Both the position numbers and the translations under genes were made by a program. Positions 48,908 through 61,800 of a stretch of 64,000 nucleotides of DNA are shown here, one piece after another; position 1 is the stretch's first letter, and each line of letters begins with the position of its first letter. The notes beneath the pieces were generated by a model that saw nothing but the letters and a program-made list of their open reading frames with translations, did no database searches and was not told the origin of the DNA. Origin of the DNA: Diphasiastrum complanatum (taxonomy: Eukaryota; Streptophyta; Lycopodiopsida; Lycopodiales; Lycopodiaceae); NCBI GenBank assembly GCA_029204225.1, contig CM055094.1:29064107-29128106 (forward strand), read 5' to 3'.

Positions 48908-50603
48908 TGTGAAGGATTTCAGATCATTCAAGATTCAATCCATGTCCCTGATCTTTGGTTACAATAAGGAGCAAACCAACAATCTTGCCAATGTAAAAAA
49001 ATCAGCATCTACATACAAAATGAGATGCAAACTGTTGGCTGATTCTGACAAATTCCCAATATACTTGGACAGAGCAACTCAAGAGCACCTCTCACCTTAG
49101 ACCGAGGAGGTCTCTGAGATGACAAGACGAACGAAGATTGAGAGCCGAGTATGCTAGTTAGGAATGGCGAGCAAACCCGAAAGATGGAATGACCATGTAG
49201 GAACTAGTATTTCTAAGCAAATGTATTAAATGCAAGTAGACCCCTCTTAAAGAAAGTAGAGTGATCCACCTTTTAATGGTGACCTCTAGTGGAGAGCATT
49301 ATTCCACTTGTAGATTGTAAAATGTGGAAATTCCACTAGGATGCCACCTAAGGAGCTCTCTTGCTTATTTAAGAGACTCTCTCTTTGAGTAGAGGAGCTT
49401 TTTGTCAATTGTATCAACTCCATGCTGAAATGAGAAGAGCCTTCACGAGTTTGGTGCATCCATGGTGGTTGTGGACTGTAGAGTGGATTAGATTTGCTGC
49501 TTTCGTGGAGTGGATTAGGTTCTTTTCTTGTTTGTGGATTAATGTAGGAACTAGCATTTAGGTAAACTAAATAGGCTGGATCTGTGGTGTAGCTCTTGCA
49601 TATCTCTTTACAGTCCAGTTCTTGATGTTCTTGGGATGTCCAAGAATCAAAAGACTGGCTGGTTTCTTGATTTTTGGACTTCTAAAATGCTGTAGTTTAG
49701 TTCTTGTTTCTTGTTTTGTCAATTTATGCAAGTGTAGCTCAGTTTAGTAAAGTTTAGGCTCTGATTCAATTTGTTTTTAGGAGTAGATAGTTGTAGAATC
49801 TACTGAATGTTCATTTGGGCTGCACACTGATCTGTGAATGAGCGTTCTTGGCTTGCATCTATGTATGAATGTAAGTGCGTTCAAGAGAGTTCGACCCTGA
49901 GTAGTCCTTTGACAGGCAGGACAAAAATAATGAGAATCCATTCCCTTTTGCCTGATCTTGGGTTTAAAACAAGAATGACAATCTCAAGAAGAACCCACCG
50001 TCTCTGCTGATAGGCAGAAGTAAGAAAGAATCAATTTTAAAAACCAACAGATCCTCTGGATCAGGGGATCTGTCAACACAAACTCTAAGAGATACTAATA
50101 AAACATGAACCAAAACATAATATATAGTTTTTGTCCATACAATTACAATACTCTACTGTATTTCACACATGTGGAACCGAAAATAGCAATAAATGATCAT
50201 TCTACACATAGAATTGCAAGATAACATCATGAGAGTGCACCAATGAGTAGTAGAACCCAAAGAGAACCATGTATACTGATGAAATGAGAGAGAGAAGAGA
50301 GAAGATGTGTCTCTCCATGAGTTACATCCTTTTATAGCAGGTCCAAACCCTATTTGGCCACTTGGCTTTCCCTCCAAAATGTAAACCCTACTTTTTTTGG
50401 GTCTAGATTCAATGTACCCAAAGTTCAAATTTTGAATCTCTCCCAAACTCAACTAACAACTTTCCTACACTTTCAAAAAGTGTTTATTGAATGTATTTTA
50501 AACTAATATAACTTCAAAAAGTTTCTCTCTAAGTCTAAAATGAGTTTTGGCCTCATATTGACAATTTACCAAAATATGACTAAACTTGTTGAAATCTCTC
50601 ACA
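48908..50603 (-). repeat. Copia LTR split by a gypsy solo LTR
   Basis: Bounds TGTGA...TCACA. The PBS lies on its left (inner) side and a copia gag follows leftward, so it acts as 5' LTR of that element. Removing the 1046-bp solo LTR and one copy of the 5-bp target duplication leaves 645 bp. On the right it abuts a truncated copia RT with no RNase H in between. Confidence 0.82.
49033..50078 (+). repeat. Gypsy solo LTR copy B (1046 bp) with target duplication
   Basis: Starts TGTTGGCTGATTCTGACA and ends CTGTCAACA, homologous to LTR A of E3. It is flanked by CAAAC at 49028-49032 and CAAAC at 50079-50083, the 5-bp duplication expected for gypsy integration. The absence of internal sequence means recombination between two LTRs removed the rest. 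Confidence 0.93.
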
Positions 50604-51260
50604 ATACTTCAATGCCAAGTTGACAATAGTGCATCAATCCTAGATTGCTCATGCCAAAAAGCATTGGAAAGATCTAATTTGATTTTATCAACTAAACTCT
50701 CATTACTTCTTGTAATAATCAAATCATCCATGTACAACACAATGAACACTATATTTGAATCTTGCCTTAGAATGTAAAGATTAGGATCAACATCAATCTT
50801 TACCATTCCCCTTCGCTTGAAGTGTTCATCAATGCAAGAGTACCATGCCCGTGGTGCTTGCTTCAATCCATAAGTAGCTTTTTTGAGCTTACAAACAAGA
50901 TGCCCTTTCCCTGGCTCAACAAATCCTTGAGGTTGTACTAAGTACACCACTTCATCCAGCACTTCATTAAGAATAGCAGACTTAACATCCATTTGCTGTA
51001 TCTTCCAGCCATAGAAAGCAAAAATAGCATGATAGAACGTATAGTTACCATCTTAGCTATGGGTGCGAAGGTTTCCTCAAAATCAATACCTTCCTACTAC
51101 TCAAATCCTCTCGCAACCAATCATGCTTTGTACTTGTTGAGTTGCCCATCCGCTCCATATTCGATATTAAAAATCTATTTGCAAGTGATAGGTGTCTTAC
51201 CATTAGGTAGCTCAACCAAGTTCCACATCCTATTTTTTCAAATGGCCTCTATCTCTATTT
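50604..51260 (-). pseudogene. Copia reverse transcriptase, truncated
   Basis: Reverse-strand RT with DVKSAILNEVLDEVVYLVQP (about 50990), KKATYGLKQAPRAWYSCIDE, and the catalytic box FIVLYMDDLIITRS (Y-M-D-D) near 50725. Coding stops after DLSNAF, and the sequence passes into the LTR at 50603, so the RT tail and RNase H are missing. 51000-51260 carries the RT N-terminal part in broken frames. Confidence 0.9.
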
Positions 51261-52536
51261 TCATAGATGCATGCCACTCCTTGTGCTCCTTTGCTTCATC
51301 AAATTTTTTTTGTTCTTGAGCCTTGAGCACAGAACCATTAGGGCTAGATTCATCTCTAATCTTGTGGGAGGTTTTTGATTTCTGCTTGACATTCTGAGCT
51401 CTCCCTGCTCGCTAGATTCGGGAGTATCCCCCTTCTTAGCATCACCTGTGACTGATAAGTACCACTTAGGTACTCTCTTAGGGATTTCATCATCAAACTT
51501 GCCTTTGTCCATTGGATCTTTCACATTAAAATCCACTTCTTTCTTGACCTGCACTTTTGCTTCCTCATCAAAATGTTCAGTGATTGCTTCAATTTGTTCA
51601 CCTCAACCCATCTCATCAAATGTAGCATCCCTAGAAATCACAAGCTTCTGTGCATTCATGTCATACATCATGTATGCCTTGGACTTCTCAACATACCCAA
51701 GGAAAATAAACCTGATAGCTTTTGCATCCAATTTCCTTTGTTTCTCATCAGGAATATGAGCGCAAGCATCACAACCAAATACTCTCAAATGAGAAATATT
51801 AGGTTTCTTTCCAGTAAAAGCTTCATGAGGTGTCTTACCTTCCATAGATTTTGTAGGACACCGATTCATGATGTGCGTAGCTGTGCTACAAGCTTCTGCC
51901 CAAAAGATGTTTGGCAAGCCCTTGCTTTTGAGCATTGCCCTTGCCATCTCAAAAATGAATCTGTTCTTTCGTTTTGCGACTCCGTTTTGCTGTGAATAAG
52001 GTGTTGTAGTATGCCTCTTGATCTCTTGATCATTGCAAAAATCAGTAAATTTTGTTGAAAATTACTCACCACCTCCATTAGATCTCAAAGTCTTGATGCA
52101 ACATCATGTTTGCTTTTCAACTAATGCCTTGAACTCCCTGAACTTAGCAAAAGCATCTCATTCCTTGCTTATGAAATAAATCCAAATGCATCTACTATTA
52201 TCATCAATGAAGGTAATAAAGTAATAGCAACCACTAAGGGATCTAGTCTGCATTGGTCCACATAAATCATTGTGGACAAGATTGAGAATGCCACTGGCTC
52301 TCCTTGCTCCACTTTTGGAAAACTTCTCTCTATGTTGTTTTCCCAAAATGCAACCTTCAAAGATTTTTCCTTCAAAAAAAAAAAATATCAGGCAATCCAA
52401 TAACTAGATTACCTCTTTTGAGAATCTGTAAACTTTGAGCACTAATATGACCAAATCATTGATGCCAAAGATCACTTCGACTATCAATAGTGCTTAGCAT
52501 AGCTTGAGCAAAAGATCTCGCATTCAATTTGTAGAG
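51261..52536 (-). pseudogene. Copia integrase and linker
   Basis: From 52536 leftward: the pre-integrase zinc-binding region, degraded (52400-52530), then CILGKQHREKFSKSGARRAS, NDLCGPMQTRSLSGCYYF (first D) and FIDDNSRCIWIYF. Broken frames run through 52160-51950, where the second D would lie. Then ARAMLKSKGLPNIFWAEACS, NRCPTKSMEGKTPHEAF and HLRVFGCDACAHIPDE (51947-51603), typical of copia integrase C-terminal parts. The linker to RT spans 51554-51261. Stops and frame changes make it inactive. Confidence 0.88.
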
Positions 52537-53325
52537 TCAATTTCCATTGACTCTAGCTCCTGTAGCAATCACTTTGTAGTTATTCTTGATGTCTTTGACA
52601 AGACATTTGTCACTATCAAACTCAATCTTGAGTTGTTGATCAGCCATCGTCCCAACTAATAGTAGATTGTTGGCTAAGCCAGGTACATATTGCACATTGC
52701 TTATTCGTTTTATCATCATGCTGGCTAACTTCATTGGCACCACTCCAAATCCTTTAACAAGTAACAATTGGCCATCAGCTTGTCCAACTTCATTGCCATT
52801 GTGAATTTCCTTGAATTTCAAAAACCACTCCTCCCTCGAAGTCATGTGCTTGGACGCTCCACTGTCGATGTACCAGGTATCCTTGGCTTCATCACTTGTC
52901 ATTTGTGCTGTAATGAACAAGTTTGAACTCTCACCTGCATCATCCTTGTATTGATCATCATCAAATTGATGTTGATCAGCAGAATTGCCTACTTGCCATT
53001 TGCCTTTCCGCTGAGCTGACTCATTTTGTTTCTTGAAGCACTCATGCTCCCAACGACCAAGTTTGTTGTAATATCGACAATTCTTAGATTTTTTCTGCCT
53101 TAGATTGTTGTGTCCTTGACCTCGCCCTTGATGCCAATTGCCTTGATTTGGGCCAACATTGGATTGTTCATGGAGGTGTTGGAACGGTCCACTATTTGAG
53201 TTTCCACCTCTTGATTGGTGTCTTCCATGACCAAATCTGCCACCACATCCTCTGACTGCAAGATCTTGATCAAATTCCATGTTGCGATGACTCAAGTTCT
53301 TTTGACGTTGTTCTTCCTACAAAAG
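52537..53325 (-). pseudogene. Copia gag C-terminus and protease
   Basis: An open frame of 252 codons. It has a Gly/Arg/Asn/Gln-rich segment, a knuckle of the form C-x2-Y-x4-G-x-W-E-H-x-C (first CxxC altered) near 53070, and the copia protease with catalytic WYIDSGASKHMTS near 52865. The expected LLLVKGFGVV and VQYVPGLANNLLLVG blocks follow. The DSG triad is intact. Upstream, gag coding goes on (EEQRQKNLSHRN) until the gypsy LTR C cuts in at 53326. Confidence 0.9.
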
Positions 53326-53855
53326 TGTTGGCTGATTCTGATGAATCTCCAAGATACTCGGATAGAGCTACCCAAGAGCACCTCTCACCTTAGACCGAGG
53401 AGGTCTTTGAGAAGATGAGACGAATGAAGACTGAGAGCCGAGTATGAGGGCCGAGAAATGCTAGTTAGGAATGACAAGCAAGAACTGTGTAAGACTCATG
53501 GTGAATCCCGAAAGATGGAATGACCATGTAGGAGCTAGTATTTCTAGGCAAAGTAGTAAATGGAAGTAGACCCCTCTGAAAGAAAGTAGAGTGAGCCACC
53601 TTTTGATGGTGACCTCTAGTGGAGAGCATAATTCCACTTGTAATTTGTAAAATGTGGAAATTCCACTAGGATGTCACCTAAGGAGCTCTCTTGCTTATTT
53701 AAAAGACTCCCTCTTTGAGAAGAGGAGCTTTTTGTGTATTGTATCAACTCCATGCTGAAATGAGAAGAGCCTCCACGAGTTATGTGCATCCATTGAGCTC
53801 CTTGATCATGCTTGTTTCTTGAGTGATGCATTCATGATCTTGCCCTTCCATCCTT
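53326..53855 (+). repeat. Gypsy LTR copy C, truncated at a microsatellite
   Basis: Starts TGTTGGCTGATTCTGATGAA inside the copia gag and follows LTRs A and B closely up to cttgcccttccatcctttgtg. There the (GT)n(GA)n tract begins, and beyond it the sequence is no longer LTR but gypsy internal sequence. Confidence 0.87.
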
Positions 53856-54640
<785 letters not shown>

Positions 54641-54799
54641 TTAACTCTAGTGCTAAGATCATACCTTAGGATGAAATGGACTTCAGTCTCCAAAAAGGGA
54701 ATGTCGGAATCACCTTCTACTGGAACAAATAACCTAGTTGGATAATGGCAATCTAAAAATTCTTTTAAATGAAGAAATATTCCTTTATGTAATCATCTT

Positions 54800-54886
54800 G
54801 GGGTGGTGGCGCAATTGGTTAGCGCGTAGGTCTCATAGCTATATTGAGTGATCCTGAGGTCGAGAGTTCGAGCCTCTCTCACCCCA
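54800..54886 (+). tRNA. trnM-CAU (nuclear): tRNA-Met (CAT), elongator, with 13-nt intron
   Basis: The acceptor stem GGGGTGG pairs with TCACCCC (one G-U). The D arm is GCGC...GCGC, the anticodon CAT is at 54834-54836, and an intron lies at 54838-54850, right after position 37. The T arm has GAGAG/CTCTC around GTTCGAGC, which holds the B box; the A box is TGGCGCAATTGG. The discriminator is A at 54886. An intron at this site is characteristic of plant elongator tRNA-Met. CCA follows in the DNA at 54887-54889, probably by chance since plant tRNA genes do not encode it. A T run at 54894-54898 could end Pol III transcription. The gene looks functional. Confidence 0.97.
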
Positions 54887-54893
54887 CCATCAA

Positions 54894-54898
54894 TTTTT
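54894..54898 (+). terminator. Pol III T-run terminator after tRNA-Met
   Basis: A run of T (caatttttc) about 8 bases past the tRNA end, in the usual place for a Pol III stop. Confidence 0.5.
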
Positions 54899-57800
54899 CA
54901 AGACAATTTTATTGCCCTATAAAATATAATACATAAATTTTACCTACCTTGGTTTACCATTTTTAAATCACTTGCACCACATTATAGCATAGAGTCAAAA
55001 TCAAACTCTAGAGGAATGCAAACATTTGAAAAAAAATCATAGTATCATATGTTATCAAACTTAATCCATACCTATTTGAATCAACTTTAACACATGTTTT
55101 AAATAAAATAAAATCTCAAACTTTACTTAATAGGAGCCACTCACTATTGGTTAAAAGTGGTATTTTAGATCTATTAAAAAGATTAGTTTGCATTTTATTG
55201 TGGAATGTATTTTGAAACTTCATTTCAAGATACTTAAAAAAAAAATCAATGTAGCAATGGCTTATAATTATCAAAACCAGAAATAGCCTTAAATTCTATT
55301 ACTTCAAGCATTTCAAAATTGTCCCCTTATACAGTTTGAAATACAATGCATTTTCAACTTTGGGATATTTAAGGTCGTCGTATTTTGTAAAAACGTATCT
55401 AGTTGAGTGAACTTTTAGTCACTAATAAGAAAGTTTTTGGTAATTTGCATTTAAAAGGTGGATCTTTGATCAGTGAATGTGACAATAACCATACACTTAA
55501 ATTGGTTGTTATCTAGGACATTCAAGGTATGTCATATGGTAAGGCCCGGATGTTCATTGCCCTCGTTACTTCTTATAGTAGCCACACAATTGCTTTTTCA
55601 CATCCGACAAAAGCCGTTGAAAAACGAGTTATCCCTTTTGTCATTGTTGAGCTCTTGTTACTATACACTACATGTTTGCAGATGCCATAGCCATCTTGAT
55701 TGGTCTCATTCAAAAATCACATGTTCTGCTCTCACTCCTTATCCTTCACAAACACGAGCTAAGGTAATATATTTGTCATGAGCCATAACTTTATTCTTAA
55801 ACTATAAATTCAATGTGATGCTACATGGAGACATGTTTCAATACCTCTAATTCCTTTTAGGAGGCTAGGGAGCAATAGGCTATCTGGATTAATGTGAGTA
55901 CAAAGTTAGTAGCCTAGGACCCCAAGTTGCCTTCTTCCCAACCAAGATGATGTATTGCTATAGAACACCTTCTTGTTTGTCTAGTTCCTTATTGCTACCC
56001 ACCTCCTTTTATTACGAATGCTGAGAAGTAACAACTTTTGGTACAAATAACATAAACAAAATATTTCATGAGACACTTCTTTGCATTGAACATCGCCAAA
56101 CAAAATTAGATTCTTTTTGTGTAAATTGTTTTTTTGACAAATTCGGTACAAATCTAAAAGTACTACATAGCCTATTATGACTTGTATGGAATTAATCTTG
56201 TTTCAATTAGAACATCACATTAGATTTTTCTAAAAGTATCATATAACAAACTCAACAATAGAAATGTTTTCCAAAGCCGAATTCCATTTTTATTTTTATT
56301 TTACAAAAATGTCCCTCTTCGTTTACAAAAAAAATAGTTAAAACTATTAGACAACTTAGTCACTCCAATTCATTACATAAAATAGCATTTAAGTGGTTAA
56401 AATCACGAACTTTTTTCTAATTACCATTAATGAAATATGTGGTTTATAAAATGCCATTTAGTCAGGCTTAGGCTTCACATATTTCCAAAATGGATTTCAT
56501 TTCCTTGGAATAATACAATTATCTTTGCAACAATTACTCTAGTGCTGTGGTTTTCTGTATCTTATAACATCAAATCATATTATTGTATCAATATTTTCAG
56601 CAATATGTTTTGTGTAAAAAGACTTGTGGGACTATATTTTATATATTTTATAAAGCTTGATAAGAGACTTAATGCTTTTAGCTATTGCAAAATCAACACA
56701 GCATCCAAGTTGTATTGAGCATTTAGTGCAAATGATTATTAAGAAGAAAAGTTGTAGCTTAATACATGTTAAGAAATAGTCAACACTCAGCAAAATAGCC
56801 ATTGCCATGGCATGAGCTCCATGGAGCATGCCATGTTGTCATGGGCTTTTGCAAAGAAAAAACCTTTCCAAGTGGTTTCCTGCACCTTCTTCAATTTTTC
56901 TTTTCTCAAATAGCCAAATTTGTCGTAGAGCAACTACACGAACCATTTGCCACATATTCAAAACTGAAAGTTAGCATGCTCAACATCCTCTTGTAAGTTT
57001 AAAAGTTGGTATTCTTATTGAGTGAAAAACAATTCAAAGTCATAGCACATGTTGTCCCATAGAATGATTTGGCAATAGAAAAACAGGTCAGTTTGAGATT
57101 CCACCTTACTATTGAATGATAGACAGATGATTGTTCTAATACTTTGTTAGTGTTTTCCAAAAGGGGGGCATGTTCTTAAAATTTTGGTACCACAACTTTG
57201 ATAGTTGGTAGGTCTGATGGATTTGTGTCTCTTGAATCTTGCTTTCCATTTATAAGATATCCAATCTTCCCCATTTGACATTATACTGGCTTGTGAAATT
57301 CTGGCGGTACCACCATTATGGTACCGGCGGTACCATGGGGCACTATGATATACACATATATATATATACTTTATCTCTAAGGTAGGGATCCCCCGGGCGC
57401 ACCCAGGGGTGGACGCGTTCGGGGTGGGCGCACATTTTTTTTTCGTGTAATTTAAAAAAAAAAAATGGACACGCCCAACCCCGCTCCGTATATATAGGCA
57501 CTTTGAAATCAAGAAAATGGATATTTGTCTTTTTGAAAGATGTCATGAGAAACAAGCTACGCATCTTCAATGACAACAGGCCAGCATCTCAAAGCATGTG
57601 ACCAATATATGCACTCAATTTCAGTCAATCACTACAAGGACCTTTATTGGTGAACAGTGGTCTTTCAAGATTACTTTTTGTGAATCATTTGTTTTGAAAA
57701 GTGAAGTGGTGTCGCTTGACCAGGCAAACAAATATTAGGTGCCATGGAGCAGTGTCTACACGCTTACCAGTCAAATAAAAATTTCTCTCGAATTTTTTGT

Positions 57801-58534
57801 ACCAAATAAAAGTCCATTTCACACTTGCAAAGAACCTTCACAAACATTACCAGCTTGTTAAGCCATAAAAGTCCATAATAAAAAAATTACATCCCCATAA
57901 CGATCTAATTTGCTGAATCGATTGATTGCAAAGAAAGATGCCTTAAAAAATTTCAGAGCACATCTTAGGATCGACCATTACATAGGGGAATGGTCTTTCT
58001 AGAAACCTTTACTGGGGGTTCGTGTAGCTTTTTAAGTTATACCCCCCGTAACAGGCTTGTTGTATGGAACTTCTGAAATGACACAAACAGTAAAGGCCAC
58101 TAGGAAGACCCTTCTTCTATGCATAAAGTCCACGACTTTCATCATTTTGTAAGATCGGTTTTAATTGAGAAAGATATAGCTTACCAAACGTCAGTGTACT
58201 CCCAATAACTATCCTGATGCATTTCCTTATTTAATCAACAGCAAGAATTAGAACCTATGCCCTTAACTTGGAGACAATAACACAAGCTTCCATTGAACAC
58301 AAATGTGTGATGTTTCTACAAAATAAAAGTCACAGAGTTTGGTGCAAAAGCCATCACCCAGTTTAGAAAAAAGATACTGGATGCAATTGCAGCATTGGAT
58401 CAACCAGTTAAAATATCACCCTTCAGTCTATTACAATCACCAACCAGCCCACTATCTCCAACACGCTGCTGGCTGATGGAATGGGCTATATCCAAGAGCA
58501 TAAATTGGAAATTGTCTCTCTTTATTTCATTAAT
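54899..58534. other. No gene recognised; hairpin at 56806 and GC-rich patch at 57290-57490
   Basis: Mostly AT-rich. 55473-55781 is open for 102 codons but has no motif. 56806-56835 is a near-perfect 30-bp palindrome. 57290-57490 contains three GGTACC sites in an inverted arrangement, a TATATATATATA run, a GC-rich block and a TATATATA near 57490. Nothing here can be assigned to a gene. Positions close to 58534 may belong to the 3' end of the Ca2+-ATPase transcript. Confidence 0.5.
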
Positions 58535-58867
58535 TTACTTTCTTTTTTTTAGAAGCTCATCCGATATTAACTGGTAGCCATTTGCAATAGACTGACTGTC
58601 TACAGTACCTGATTGAGAAAGAGATGAAGGCACGGGAATAAGCTTAGCAACAACAGCGATGAACAAGCCGAAAAACCCAATCAGCACACTGACTGCCCAC
58701 TGTCGCATGTCAAGCGGTGTCGTGTTGGCTAGTTTACCAAGAAACTCTACCAATACAACTTGGAAAAACACTGTGAAAGATATCACTGCAATAAACACCC
58801 AATTATTTAAGGTGTGGCGAAACACATTCAATTTCTCCATTTCCCTCGCATTTAACTCATTGAAGAC
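58535..58867 (-). CDS. Terminal exon of an ACA-type (IIB) Ca2+-ATPase
   Basis: The frame begins after a good acceptor (tacttcgcag|GTCTTC) and encodes VFNELNAREMEKLNVF, then two hydrophobic helices (WVFIAVISFTVFFQVVLVEF and WAVSVLIGFFGLFIAVVAKL), then IPVP and a short tail to a TAA at 58535. These are the last two membrane spans of a P-type ATPase. QVFNExN..., VEFLGKxAxTT and KxIPVP match plant autoinhibited Ca2+-ATPases, nearest to the ACA8/9/10 group of the plasma membrane as I remember it. These pumps export Ca2+ from the cytosol and are controlled by calmodulin at their N-terminus. The intron phase (0) and position also fit. No earlier exon is visible up to 64000, so the intron is long or the exon is orphaned. 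Confidence 0.9.
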   Translation of the reverse strand, partial: VFNELNAREMEKLNVFRHTLNNWVFIAVISFTVFFQVVLVEFLGKLANTTPLDMRQWAVSVLIGFFGLFIAVVAKLIPVPSSLSQSGTVDSQSIANGYQLISDELLKKRK

Positions 58868-61800
58868 CTGCGAAGTATAGCAACCCACAATAAATTATCA
58901 ACCAGTGATGACTAATAAACGGATTTGAGTCTTTTTTTTTTTCACCTTCTTATCGGCCTTCGGTTGGCACTTGAACATCGTTTACACTTCAGCATATAAC
59001 TTATCTATATGCATTATACATATACGAAGGTAATGCAGTTAACTGACCAACACGACGTCTAGGAAAATATTAGAAAGTTTGAATCTTAACATGGTGAGGG
59101 CATTCCACAAATGTCAGAACACAAATTTCATCAGGCATAACACGGATCGTACACACGGGAGAAGATGCTGGCACTTGCATATATTACTCATCTACAAATA
59201 TTTAGAGCGGCTTTGTTAAAGGTGATGGTAAATTCCATGGCAATGAACCCTTCACCTAAGAAAGAAAGCTTGAAAACAAAATTTCTGGCTGCCTGTCACT
59301 CCCCTTTTTAACCAGGTGCTAGTCCAAAGGTAGATAGAATAGCAGGGGCTGTAGCACAAGTCTCCAAATGCAATCTTACCCTTAGAAAACTCAATACTAG
59401 CATATCAAAGGTGTATATTTTGAACAAACATCGGACTGAAATGCTTCTTATAACTTAAAGGATCGCTTTGTAAGCTCACAAAGCTATTTATTTACTCAGC
59501 TCTCTTATAGTATCATAGACTCATGTTTTCAACGTTTTGAAGGACCTATGTTTTGTTCCAATCATTTAAGGTGCAATACATTTATAATGTTCAAAACCTC
59601 AAGGAAAAACAATATTTCAATCTAAAAAGTAGATCGAGAAAAACGAGTCAATTGAAACAATTTGCGACAAATTTTGATTCAAACGGTTTTGAATCTTTTC
59701 AATATGATGCAAGATTTGAACCTTTATTTTTTTACTCCTAGCCAGAATTTGAAACTTGTCAACCATAGTTAAGATACCACAACTTTTGGGAGCTTGGGAA
59801 TGTGCAACGGATAACTTAAAGATCTCTTACGGAGATCTATGCTAAAACACGTTAACCTAGCCGTTCCACATCAATTTTATTCTTTTGATACTTTGCTAGA
59901 TTCAAACCTATCAAAAAGTTTTCAAATCTAGTTGTGAATACAGAGAATTGTCCACATTCAAATGAGACATCACTCAGAACAACATTCAAAACAAGCTCAT
60001 TATGAATATCATTATCAACTTATATAAGTATCCTCAAGGAGAAGGTAGATAAGCTGAAAGATGTAGGCACATCTATTGGTAGTACTGCATTATGGCTGGT
60101 GGATGAACAAACATTCATCAAAAACTTATGATTAGCATCCTCACCTCCCATTGTGGATGGGCTTGTGCATGTGACTAATGTGTTGGCTGACAGATTTCAT
60201 TTATAAGCATAAGCAAGTTATGGTTTTGGAGGTTGGTGTAACCAACATGGTGCAGGTGGTCATAGAAAACGCATTGCAAGGCCATGGGTGACATGTTGAC
60301 AGAAAAATTCCTCTCAATCGTGTGCCATCGAACTCTTCATGCATGGTATAAGTCATCTTAATGGTTGTGCTTGTTGATTATTTCCACTATCATGGCCCTT
60401 GTCAAGTTTGTGATGAGGAAGAGGCAAGCTTGCATCCGTAAATTGTGCTTATCGCTTAGTAGTAGAGTGCTTCATACTTGTGCAGCTGGAATTGCCCAAC
60501 ATGGCTGCTAGCCATGAGTTTCGAACTAGGATCAAAGCATGCAGAGCCATGCCGCACAGTTATGCTAGATATATGTTATAGCAAAAACTACTTTGTTTAT
60601 GGTGAAGGGTAAAGATTATGTCTAAACAATGCAGACTAGAGCTCCTCGAGTCCTGATTCCTTTAAACCTATATACATATTACAAATGCTAGATATATGTC
60701 ATAGCAAAAACTACTTTGTTAATGGCGAAGGGTAACGACTATCTTTACACAATGCAGACTAGAGCTCCCCAAGTCTTGATTCCTTGAAACCAATATACAT
60801 ATTACAATTCACGAATATCCATAATAGGATCAATCATGATCCATCAGACATTTAGATTCCACACAAGTTTGAAACTTACACAGGTTTCAACATTGAGTAA
60901 TTTCAGTTCAGATATAGGGTCAGGAATCCACGCTCTAGAGATGTAGAAGACCGGAGTGGAGTGGGTGCCTAGGTGTACCCCAAGTACATGTAGGCAGTGC
61001 TCCACACCCTCTTTCACTATACATTTAGTGATCCCAAACTCCTATGCCAATTCTGCAATCAACAACCCTAAGTCCACTATCTTTGGTCAATCGAAACCAT
61101 AAAATATCATACAACCTGTAGTGCCTAGTGACATTGCCAGTTATGACTAATAGAGTCCACAGGGCCCTAACCATTACCTGAGGCCCCTAAACCTATGGTT
61201 AGAGTTGATTAACTGGGGTTAACTAGGGTTTTAGCAACTTCAATCACAATTGGCAATCATTTCAATATAGGAAACTAATGACAATGAAGAACATCCTAAA
61301 AGCAGCACAAGAGAAGGAAAGTGTCAATATTGTGGTAAACCTGGACATTGAGACATTGAGCTTTCACTGCTGCAACAAGAAAGCCAATTTGGAGACTAAG
61401 ACAACACCAAGGAGAAGGATAAAGAGGTTGTGGTGAACCTCTTTGCCAAACACTAAGAAACTTTGCCTTGGAGTTCTTCTTAGTACACATTTGTGGACAT
61501 CCTTCCACAAAGTGGTGAAAATTTTTCAGTGTCATTACTAGACTAAAAGATGACCTGCAAAAAAATCTCTTGTATTGTCACAAACCGTGCAGTTTGAGCA
61601 ACCAATCTTGAAGCTGAAAGAAAGAAGACTTGTCACTAGCATAAGATCTTGGATGTTTGTTGGCTATTAGCTTTTTGCTCAATGCTAATCGTGGATGTCG
61701 ATCAATGGGAAGTGTAGGAGATAGTGTATTCACAATTATATTGCCATCTATGATGACAAAGTGTGACACATTAGCAAATGTTAAGCTATTTTTCAAAAGT

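Noticed and set aside
50993-51995. Forward frames opposite the copia pol
   Set aside because: Shadows of the reverse-strand integrase and RT.
57147-57576. Reverse frames of 121 and 77 codons
   Set aside because: They cross a GC-rich patch and homopolymer runs; no motif.
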